From Paenibacillus sp. ACRRX (lineage in GTDB: Bacteria > Bacillota > Bacilli > Paenibacillales > Paenibacillaceae), in the NCBI RefSeq assembly GCF_022346885.1, contig NZ_JAKRNK010000001.1, positions 186,001 through 250,000 of the forward strand: a stretch of 64,000 bases of DNA, in the 5' to 3' direction. The position numbers and the translations under genes are program-made. Shown one piece after another: positions 42,397-49,786 of the stretch. The stretch's first letter is position 1; each line of letters opens with the position of its first letter. The notes beneath the pieces are model-generated. The model saw nothing but the letters and a program-made list of their open reading frames with translations, did no database searches and was not told the origin of the DNA.

Positions 42397-44589
42397 ATGA
42401 TCCGTATCGTAGATCCACTCCATTCAACAACAGAGCTGCAATGTTACGGCATTCGTATGGAACGAGTGACGATGGAGGCTGTTGACATGCCACGTCCCGG
42501 GCAATGGAGCCATTCCTCTTATCACCAGGCCGTTCGACTTCATTATGATTGCCGAAGCCGACCAGGAACTTCGGCTGCTTACTTGGCGCCTATTGATGTA
42601 CAGCGGTGGCAGATGAATAGCTGTGCGTCCGCTATCGGCTGCTGGATTCATGCTGAGCCATGCGGTCACTGGCTGCGAGTTGCAATAGTAGACGGAGACG
42701 GTACAGAGAGGTCCCTTGACCTTACATCACCTAAAGGTATGAATTGGCATGGCTGGAGATGCGTTACTGCTGACCTTCCTCTCGCTTTAGAGGAACCGGC
42801 GTACGTGCGTCATATTTATATCGTTGAGACAGATATGGCCGATAAAAACGTCGGCTATGTGGACATTCGCGATCTTTTTTCTATCTCAGGTCACGAAAGT
42901 GAGGACTTGCGGGGGCCTGAATGGTCAGATTATGATCCGAAGCCGGGTACGACGGTATACGCGAGTGCACTCGTTGTGTCGCTGCGAGTATTAGACCATC
43001 AATCAGGCGTACAACCGGAATCGATTGAGATGAGGATAAATAATCAATGGCTGGACCATCACTATGATGGAGTAACAGGCTTGGCTCATGCCCCAGTTGC
43101 TGCACTTGTGTCAGGAGAATACCATATCCTCGTCCAAGCTCATGATTGCGCGGGCAATCCTGCTAATCCACCTGCTGAGTGGGCGTTTACGGTAGAACTG
43201 GGCCCAGATCAGAAGGCACCGATCATGCGAGTTATGATGCCGCTGGACGGAACGGTGACTCGTTCTTTGAGACCGCGAATAGCTCTCAGAATTGAGGATA
43301 GTCATTCAGGGGTAGATGAAAATTCAATCAGAATAGAATTAAACGGATGTTTGGTCATCCACCGTTATCAAGATGACACCGCTTGTTATACGCCTCGTGA
43401 GACTTTAAATGCTGAAAGTGAATATTTTGTAAAGGTAGAGGCTTCTGATCTGGCGGGAAATAGAAGCGAGCTGACATGGACATTCCGGACCGGGGCGGTG
43501 ATTCCTCAGCCATCGTCTGATAAAGCGTTTGAAATAACGATTATCGGAGATGGTGGGTATTTGAATTCTGCCCTGCAGGTCAATGTGTGTGACCTGCAGC
43601 TTCAGGCACATATTGCCCGAATTCAGAATGAGTCTTCGGAGCTGCTATTGTATACGGGGGATATTGTAGAGTGTGATACGCTAGACAACTACAAGCTGGC
43701 GGTACAACGGATGGAGAATTTCCGATTGCCGTATGTAATGACGATTGGCAATCATGAAATTGCAGGCACGAATCAGCGTACCCATTATCAGCAGGCGTTT
43801 GGGGAAACAAACTTTGTGTTAGACTATGCAAATCTTACGATCATTGGTGTAGATACCGCAGCTGGACATATTAGCGCTTCCGACCGTTCTCAATGGTCTT
43901 GGCTTGCCGAGATGGTGGATCAGGCTGCTGGGCAGCATATCGTAATTCTGATGCATACCCCTCCTGATGAGACGGATGCATGTGGATATGATCACCAAAC
44001 AGGACATGGCTTTATGGATGAAGGTGAGGCTCAACGGTTGTATGCACTACTTGCCCAAGCTAAAGTACAGCGAGCAGTTGGAGAGATGCTGGTCCTTTGC
44101 GGAGATTTTCATGCCTATATGTATAAGAAAGTGGACAATGTTCATTATCTCATTACTGGTGGTGGAGGCAAGCAGACGCATGTCCCACCAGAAAGCGGAG
44201 GATTTTATCATTATATCCAGCTTTGTGTGGACCAAGAGCATGTATGCTGGAAAGTAGTTCCCTTGTTAGAGCGTATCCGTTGCGATTATGCTAGTACTAC
44301 CCTTATCATAAAGCGTGGGCAAACTGTACAAGTAACGGCTACAGGGGAGTTCGTGACTCAAGGTTTAATCGCTATGGCAATGCCCATCATGCCGCCGCTG
44401 CATTACACATGGAGTTCATCGAACTTGCAGGTCGTCAGGGTGACAGCTTCTGGATTCGTTATTGGAGTCCGTGAAGGCCAAGCAATTGCAACATTGTCCT
44501 GTGGAGGATGTACGCTGTGTATAGACATCAAGGTGATTAGCGATGATGATTGCGATACGGGGCACAGGGTGCACACAAATAAAGAATAG
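42397..44589 (+). CDS. Multidomain calcineurin-like metallophosphoesterase without signal peptide
   Basis: A 730-residue protein. Approximate order: galactose-binding-like beta domain (~1-165), two Ig-like domains (~170-272 and 273-370, each with DxxSGV motifs such as DHQSGVQPESIEMR and DSHSGVDENSIRIELN), phosphoesterase core (~378-640), and a C-terminal Big2-type domain (~650-720, WSSSNLQVVRVTASG). Core motifs: IIGDGGYLN, LLYTGDIVE, TIGNHEIAG, LMHTPPDE and LCGDFHAYM. The first motif is DxG rather than DxH and the last GDxH rather than GHxH. There is no signal peptide although such domain sets are usually extracellular. Substrate unknown; in the operon it may dephosphorylate a MurNAc or muropeptide intermediate. 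Confidence 0.75.
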   Translation: MIRIVDPLHSTTELQCYGIRMERVTMEAVDMPRPGQWSHSSYHQAVRLHYDCRSRPGTSAAYLAPIDVQRWQMNSCASAIGCWIHAEPCGHWLRVAIVDGDGTERSLDLTSPKGMNWHGWRCVTADLPLALEEPAYVRHIYIVETDMADKNVGYVDIRDLFSISGHESEDLRGPEWSDYDPKPGTTVYASALVVSLRVLDHQSGVQPESIEMRINNQWLDHHYDGVTGLAHAPVAALVSGEYHILVQAHDCAGNPANPPAEWAFTVELGPDQKAPIMRVMMPLDGTVTRSLRPRIALRIEDSHSGVDENSIRIELNGCLVIHRYQDDTACYTPRETLNAESEYFVKVEASDLAGNRSELTWTFRTGAVIPQPSSDKAFEITIIGDGGYLNSALQVNVCDLQLQAHIARIQNESSELLLYTGDIVECDTLDNYKLAVQRMENFRLPYVMTIGNHEIAGTNQRTHYQQAFGETNFVLDYANLTIIGVDTAAGHISASDRSQWSWLAEMVDQAAGQHIVILMHTPPDETDACGYDHQTGHGFMDEGEAQRLYALLAQAKVQRAVGEMLVLCGDFHAYMYKKVDNVHYLITGGGGKQTHVPPESGGFYHYIQLCVDQEHVCWKVVPLLERIRCDYASTTLIIKRGQTVQVTATGEFVTQGLIAMAMPIMPPLHYTWSSSNLQVVRVTASGFVIGVREGQAIATLSCGGCTLCIDIKVISDDDCDTGHRVHTNKE

Positions 44590-44590
44590 A

Positions 44591-44604
44591 GATAAACGCT
44601 TACA
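44591..44604 (+). promoter_or_regulatory. cre-like site upstream of the RpiR regulator
   Basis: GATAAACGCTTACA matches the cre consensus at 12 of 14 positions on the plus strand. It lies just after the phosphoesterase stop and 46 bases before the regulator start, so the last gene may have a CcpA-controlled promoter or internal roadblock. Confidence 0.4.
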
Positions 44605-44649
44605 TATTATGGAGTCAATAGAGGGCAACAGTCCAAAGGAGGAATCCCT

Positions 44650-45519
44650 ATGTACGTATCGCCGACTAAGGGCGGCTTGGTTATGCTGTCTGATATGCTG
44701 TCCAAGCTGCCTCCTTCGGAGAAGAAGATCGCGCAGTATATTCTCGAATACCCGCAAGAGGCAGTCTCGTTAACCGCTTCTGAGCTAGGGGAAAGATGCA
44801 GTGCCAGCAGTGCGGCTGTCATTCGCCTATGCAAATCACTTAAGCTCAAAGGCTTTCAGGAACTGAAGCTCCGCATTGTGGGTGATATTAATAAGTCAGA
44901 GCACGAAGGCTATCGGGATATCAAACCAAACGAGAGCGTGGATGCTGTGTTGGAGAAGATGACAACAAACAGTATCCAGGCCTTAAGGGAAACGTCGGAG
45001 ATTGTTAATCTTGCTGATATGGCAAAAGTAGTAGATGTATTAATTCACGCGCGCCATATTCATTTCTTCGGTGTAGGGGCCTCCTCTATTATTGCGTTGG
45101 ATGCGCAGCAAAAGTTTCTGCGGATTAACAAGCCGGCGACGGCGTTTACGGATGTGCATGTGGTAGCCATGAATATCGCTAACATGACATCGGAAGATGT
45201 TGTGTTCGGCATTTCCTACTCTGGAGAAACGTCTGAAGTATATGATATTTTACAGCTTGCAAATCAGAAGGGGAGCCATACCGTAAGTCTGACTCACTAC
45301 GGCAACTCGCTAATTGCATCAGAGGCGCAGCTTAATTTATTTATATCCGCCACAAAGGAAGCAACCTTCCGCAGTGCGGCTACGTCTTCTCGGCTTGCCC
45401 AACTGCATATTATTGACGTCCTCTTTATGTGCGTTGCCTCTCATCAATATGACAAGACCGTTCAGTATTTGGATCAGACAAGAGAAGCTATTCGCTTTAT
45501 TAAAGAACAACGTTCGTAA
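44650..45519 (+). CDS. murR: RpiR-family regulator, MurR type
   Basis: A 289-residue regulator with an N-terminal RpiR HTH (LPPSEKKIAQYILEYPQEAV, SLTASELGERCSASSAAVIR, LCKSLKLKGFQELKLRI) and a C-terminal SIS domain (HFFGVGASSIIALDAQQKFL, FGISYSGETSEVYDILQLA) that binds a sugar phosphate. In MurR of other bacteria the effector is MurNAc-6-phosphate. It closes the operon and is preceded by AAAGGAGG. Assignment as murR rests on family and context. Confidence 0.82.
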   Translation: MYVSPTKGGLVMLSDMLSKLPPSEKKIAQYILEYPQEAVSLTASELGERCSASSAAVIRLCKSLKLKGFQELKLRIVGDINKSEHEGYRDIKPNESVDAVLEKMTTNSIQALRETSEIVNLADMAKVVDVLIHARHIHFFGVGASSIIALDAQQKFLRINKPATAFTDVHVVAMNIANMTSEDVVFGISYSGETSEVYDILQLANQKGSHTVSLTHYGNSLIASEAQLNLFISATKEATFRSAATSSRLAQLHIIDVLFMCVASHQYDKTVQYLDQTREAIRFIKEQRS

Positions 45520-45615
45520 TGATGTGGACATAGATTGATTAAGGATCATGGATACTGGTCGGAAGGCTGGCAACTGAATACACGATTACTGGATACCTCT
45601 TCTTTGGCTGCCCTC

Positions 45616-45704
45616 GGAAATTTAATTTCCACAACCAGTGAAGGGGTATTTGACGTTTTAGGATTATGAAGGATTAAGGTTATATAGTGACGTTTTATAG
45701 TGAC
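45616..45704 (+). promoter_or_regulatory. Palindrome and direct repeat before ytxG
   Basis: GGAAATTTAATTTCC (45616-45630) is a perfect 15-base palindrome. TATAGTGAC occurs twice, at 45683-45691 and 45696-45704, 13 bases apart. Both are in the 330-base gap before the YtxG-like gene and could be binding sites. No assignable sigma-B promoter was found by eye. Confidence 0.35.
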
Positions 45705-45847
45705 AATATGACATGAATACAACAGGATAAGTCAAGCGTGTGAAAATTAAACCAAGCCCTGGTGTGTCAAGACGAGCCCATACTTCTTATACTGTGATTA
45801 CGACATGGGCATTCGTCCTGGTCGATGCTGAATCCGGGAGGCATATC

Positions 45848-46306
45848 ATGGTGGAATGGAGCGTTGCTGTAGCCACAGGGGCCTGGCTTGTGCTCTGCTT
45901 TGCAGCAGTAATTGCCATATGGCGTGGGCTATCTCTCGTAAGACAGGCGAGCCAGTCTTTAAGTTTGTTAAATACGCAGTCTACCCAACTTGTTCAGCAA
46001 TTGAGCGACCTGACCCGCCGGGGAGACCAAGCGTTGAAGAAAGCGGAAGAAGCGGCAGAGCAATTAGCAGAGTGGAGAGAAACGATTGGACGGACCCGTA
46101 ATATGGTTGAGGGGTGGAACAGCCGTCTAGCGCGTTGGTCTGAACGCACAGAATCGGCGGTTGAAGCCGCACACCAGGCTAACGAGCGTCGAATTCAAGA
46201 TACGCTGCAATGGGCGGACTTGGCCTACACATTCTGGTCTGATATCCAGACTCGCCGTCAACGCTCAACATCACATGCCACCCCTGATAAGGATCGACTG
46301 GATTAA
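45848..46306 (+). CDS. ytxG: YtxG-like DUF948 membrane protein
   Basis: A 152-residue protein: one N-terminal membrane helix (VAVATGAWLVLCFAAVIAIW), then a long coiled coil (SLVRQASQSLSLLNTQSTQL and QALKKAEEAAEQLAEW). In Bacillus subtilis ytxG and ytxH form a general-stress operon, and the same pair occurs here. GGGAGG precedes ATG 45848; an upstream in-frame start at 45740 lacks a site. Function is not known in detail; it may tie stress response to the cell envelope. Confidence 0.75.
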   Translation: MVEWSVAVATGAWLVLCFAAVIAIWRGLSLVRQASQSLSLLNTQSTQLVQQLSDLTRRGDQALKKAEEAAEQLAEWRETIGRTRNMVEGWNSRLARWSERTESAVEAAHQANERRIQDTLQWADLAYTFWSDIQTRRQRSTSHATPDKDRLD

Positions 46307-46359
46307 ATGAATCTACTAGGCAATAACAGGGCGAAGGCTATGCATAAGGAGGAAACACG

Positions 46360-46800
46360 ATGGCACAATCAAACCGTAAATTCTGGATAGGCTTGTTGGT
46401 AGGCAGCGTGGTCGGAACGGTTTCGGCATTGCTGCTGGCACCAAAGGCGGGACGAGAGCTTCGTCATGATCTTGCCGAGGGTGCAAAGCAAGCAAACGAG
46501 AAGTCACAGCAGCTAGCAAAACAAGTGAGTGACAAGACGAGTGAATGGGTAGAAGCTGCCAAGGAGAAAACATCCGACTGGAAGCATGCACTTCAGGAGC
46601 GTTTTAGCAGCCACGAGGAAAAGGCACTGGTTTCTTCGATTGTAAACGAGCAAGCGGATGGCATCGATATCGAGGTGCAAGCGGAGATCGCCATGTCTGA
46701 GCAGACGAGCGACACTTGCCTAGCATCGGATAAAAAAGAGGCCATCGCAGTGGTCAGCGACAATACATCTGTAAAGCAAAAAGCTCAACTTATCAAATAG
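46360..46800 (+). CDS. ytxH: YtxH-family general stress protein
   Basis: A 146-residue protein with the YtxH signature: a hydrophobic, glycine-rich segment (KFWIGLLVGSVVGTVSALLLA) directly followed by PKAGRELRHDLAEGAKQA and a helical, lysine- and glutamate-rich stretch to about residue 85; the rest is acidic and probably disordered. AAGGAGG precedes the ATG. It lies 53 bases after ytxG and before a strong terminator. Confidence 0.85.
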   Translation: MAQSNRKFWIGLLVGSVVGTVSALLLAPKAGRELRHDLAEGAKQANEKSQQLAKQVSDKTSEWVEAAKEKTSDWKHALQERFSSHEEKALVSSIVNEQADGIDIEVQAEIAMSEQTSDTCLASDKKEAIAVVSDNTSVKQKAQLIK

Positions 46801-46829
46801 TGCGTACAGCCATCGGGATAGGCACAAGA

Positions 46830-46882
46830 AAGTCCCTATCTTCAGGAGCATGAGTTGTCGTGCTCCATAAAGATAGGGACTT
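46830..46882. terminator. Bidirectional terminator after ytxGH
   Basis: AAGTCCCTATCTT (46830-46842) pairs perfectly with AAGATAGGGACTT (46870-46882); inner arms GGAGCA and TGCTCC extend it. It serves ytxGH and the convergent NAGPA gene. Confidence 0.88.
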
Positions 46883-46950
46883 GTTCTAACGCTAATATAC
46901 AGTTAAAGCTATACCTTAAAGGTTACGATAGTTCCTTGTTGGCTGATACA

Positions 46951-48513
46951 TTAGGACTGACGTTTCCACGTGCTCGGATCAATCTTGGTTGGATCAAGAC
47001 CTTCCCATATATTTTTTATGATGGCTTTTTCTGGTTGGTCAAATACAAGGAAGGCGGTTGGCAGCAGCCGTTCACCATATTGGCTGGCAGGCGAGTTTAC
47101 TAGCTTGCCTCCCTCTCCGACCAGCACGGTCGAAGATCCACCATCCAGATTGGCGGCAATGACAGCCCCGTTTTCCAACATCAATTGTTGGCAGTCATAT
47201 AAGTTAGCGCCAATGCTATGTGTCTGTCTTCCGTCTATAACGAGAAATAATACCGTTCCGTCTTCTTTCTGCCCGATTACAGTACGAGGAGCAATTCCCC
47301 AGCCATCGGCGGCATTTTTGATTAACCCTTTGCCGTTCACTATGATTCTAGGTTGGAAGCTGACCGCTTCTTTTACCCCGAGCTCTTCCATCTGACCGAC
47401 TGTATAATTGCCTGCAACCATCTTGCCCTCTTTATCGAAGCCAACGATTTGGGTGCGCTTATTTTTGCCGATCCCGTTATAGAACAGCTTGCCATCTGCA
47501 TAAACGATGCCGATCGGCTGAAATCCATTACCTTTCCAATTCGGATCGGCAAACCCGCCCCCGTTAATGCCAAAGAGGGCTCCGGTCCGTTTGACCATAT
47601 TGGATACTTTTTCTCCCATGCCCATCTCATTAGTGACGGCAACCCGAATGGATTTAGGGTCCCGTATCGTAAGCAAGTATCCACTATATCCTTGACCACT
47701 AATTTCCTTTAGCTCGGTAAGAGGCTTGTCATTTTTAGGTTGTTCGGGTGTTTTGATAAGATTTGTGTTCGCTTGTTCGTCTCCCATTTGTTCAAATCGA
47801 TTATTGTATTGCTGGATTCTTCGATTCATCTCTTCTTCCCCAATAATAAACTTGGCCCAATGACGATGCCGAGTCGTCAGCAGTGTATCGGCAATCATAA
47901 ACCGGAACTGTTCGCCTGAAGGCGTGAACAGCAGCCAACCTGCCCCAAATGTGATACATAACATGAAAATAGCCATCCAAATACGGATAATTTTCCATAT
48001 CGCACGTTTACGTGCGCCCTTGCTCTTCTTTTTCTTCTCTTTCTGATTTTCTGGCGGAACGGTCTCGGCAACCCTGTTCCTTCTTGAAGATCTGTCGTCT
48101 CTTCGTTGTCTGCTTCTTCCAGGTGATGGTGAACTTGGCGTTGTCAGCCTGCTGGAAGAACCGTTGGCGGACGCATTATATCTGCGCCCTCCCGCCGCAG
48201 GTCTAGTGGTTGAATCAACTACAGAACCAGAACCTCTATCTACAGTTCTTGTAACTGCACTTGCAGATGTGCTTGATCTTGCAGGTCTATTGTCAGGGCT
48301 ACCGGCAGAGCTTCTTCTCGAAGGTCTGAATTCCGGGCTAGACGGTGTATATCTACTTGACGTCTCCGCAGCAGCGCGCACTTGTGTGGGTTCGGGTAGA
48401 GTGTGCTTTACCCTTCGTGGCGGGAGCTGTCTAGAAGATGTCGGCTTCTGAGTATAATTTGTATTTCGCATGGTAGTTCCTCTCGTCCTATAAGGTTGAT
48501 CTCGCTTGCTCAT
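46951..48513 (-). CDS. Membrane protein with NAGPA (phosphodiester glycosidase) domain
   Basis: A 520-residue protein in three parts. Residues 1-165 are a low-complexity, Ser/Pro/Arg-rich cytosolic region ending in a lysine patch (EKKKKSKGARKR). One membrane helix follows (IIRIWMAIFMLCITFGAGWL). The external part (~275-500) is a NAGPA/DUF2233 domain: TGALFGINGGGFADPN, WGIAPRTVIGQKEDGTVLFL, VIDGRQTHSIG and AANLDGGSSTVLVGEGG. Bacterial NAGPA proteins cleave sugar-1-phosphodiesters, or process exopolysaccharide or teichoic-acid-linked glycans. AGGTG lies eight bases before the ATG. Monocistronic. Substrate unknown. Confidence 0.83.
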   Translation of the reverse strand: MSKRDQPYRTRGTTMRNTNYTQKPTSSRQLPPRRVKHTLPEPTQVRAAAETSSRYTPSSPEFRPSRRSSAGSPDNRPARSSTSASAVTRTVDRGSGSVVDSTTRPAAGGRRYNASANGSSSRLTTPSSPSPGRSRQRRDDRSSRRNRVAETVPPENQKEKKKKSKGARKRAIWKIIRIWMAIFMLCITFGAGWLLFTPSGEQFRFMIADTLLTTRHRHWAKFIIGEEEMNRRIQQYNNRFEQMGDEQANTNLIKTPEQPKNDKPLTELKEISGQGYSGYLLTIRDPKSIRVAVTNEMGMGEKVSNMVKRTGALFGINGGGFADPNWKGNGFQPIGIVYADGKLFYNGIGKNKRTQIVGFDKEGKMVAGNYTVGQMEELGVKEAVSFQPRIIVNGKGLIKNAADGWGIAPRTVIGQKEDGTVLFLVIDGRQTHSIGANLYDCQQLMLENGAVIAANLDGGSSTVLVGEGGKLVNSPASQYGERLLPTAFLVFDQPEKAIIKNIWEGLDPTKIDPSTWKRQS

Positions 48514-48811
48514 CTTATGGCACCTATTTGCGTTCGTGTATTCTCTCTCTGGATTTGAAAATGAAAAGCACCCGTTTCAGCTTATCTTTCAATAATAACG
48601 CGCGAATCGATAAAAAGTTGCTGGCAGGTTACGGAATCTAACTTTCACTCCCCTTTCGGAGGAGCGCCACCCATACTTGAACCTTGTCTATATATCAGTT
48701 AGAATCGAGGTACGTTTTATCCACGCTGTACATATGGTATTACGTACGGAATACGTCATAACGAGTGTGATCCGAGTCAGTCAAACAAGAGATGAAGGAA
48801 GCGGTGTTTTC

Positions 48812-49621
48812 GTGCAACAAGCTATAGCAATGCTTGATTCAGGAGTCGGAGGCTTGACGGTTGTTAAAGAGGTCATGCGCCAGCTCCCTAGAGAGAAAAT
48901 TATATATTTTGGCGATACAGCTCGCTCTCCGTATGGACCTCGTTCATCGGAAGAAGTAAGACTGTTTACCCGTCAAATTGTAGATTATTTGATCCAGTAC
49001 CAACCCAAAATGATCGTAATTGCTTGTAATACGGCAGCAGCAGTTGCCTTGGAAGACATACGTCAGCATGTATCAGTACCTGTGGTTGGTGTCATTCACC
49101 CAGGGGCCAGGGCAGCCATATCAGCTACCAAATCTGGATATATCGGTGTAATCGGGACAGATGTAACAGTGAAAAGTGGTGCTTATGTGCAAGCACTTAG
49201 ACGGCTTTCCCCGCATGTAGAGGTAATCTCGCAATCCTGTCCTCAATTTGTACCGCTTGTGGAAAAAGGTATGTACCGATCGGAAGAAACATGGAGTGTC
49301 GTTCGGGAGTCTTTGGACGCTGTTCGGGCAACGCCAATTGATACATTAGTACTGGGCTGTACACACTATCCTTTCCTGACCGAGCCGATTCAGGAAGTGA
49401 TGGGGTCCGGTGTTGAGTTAATTAACTCAGCCGAAGAGACGGCTCGTGAAGTAAGTACCATTTTACAAGATAAGAACCAGCTTGCGGAGAAAGATGATAT
49501 GCCAGTTCATCAATTTTTTTGCAGCGGTGATCAAGAAATGTTTCAACGTATTGCGAAGGAGTGGCTGGGAGATCAGATCCAAGACATTCCATGTATTTGG
49601 CAAGTGCCTCATATTTATTAA
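48812..49621 (+). CDS. racE: Glutamate racemase
   Basis: A 269-residue enzyme that makes D-glutamate for peptidoglycan. Motifs: IAMLDSGVGGLTVVKEVMRQ, YFGDTARSPYGPRS, first catalytic cysteine in VIACNTAAAVALE and second in LVLGCTHYPFLTEPI. GTG 48812 gives the normal length; starts further upstream (to 48677) would add 45 non-homologous residues. An AAGGA lies 12 bases ahead, rather far. Terminator follows. Confidence 0.93.
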   Translation: MQQAIAMLDSGVGGLTVVKEVMRQLPREKIIYFGDTARSPYGPRSSEEVRLFTRQIVDYLIQYQPKMIVIACNTAAAVALEDIRQHVSVPVVGVIHPGARAAISATKSGYIGVIGTDVTVKSGAYVQALRRLSPHVEVISQSCPQFVPLVEKGMYRSEETWSVVRESLDAVRATPIDTLVLGCTHYPFLTEPIQEVMGSGVELINSAEETAREVSTILQDKNQLAEKDDMPVHQFFCSGDQEMFQRIAKEWLGDQIQDIPCIWQVPHIY

Positions 49622-49643
49622 TTCACAATATAGCATTACTGCG

Positions 49644-49692
49644 AAGGGCTGTATTCTTTGTCTGAACAGACAGATGAAATACAGCCCTTTCG
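49644..49692. terminator. Terminator after racE
   Basis: AAGGGCTGTATT (49644-49655) pairs perfectly with AATACAGCCCTT (49678-49689), followed by TCG. It lies between the convergent racE and glycosyltransferase genes. Confidence 0.85.
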
Positions 49693-49786
49693 ACAGTTTG
49701 ATTCATACTTGAAAAATGGGGCGGATGTAAGCAAGTTAACTAAGTTAACCAAGTTTACATCTTGAGCATGGATGTTAACTATATAA

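Noticed and set aside
49730-49765. GTTAAC/AAGTTAAC repeats near the glycosyltransferase end as a repeat array
   Set aside because: Only a few imperfect copies in 35 bases; no unit or spacer structure of a CRISPR or attachment site.
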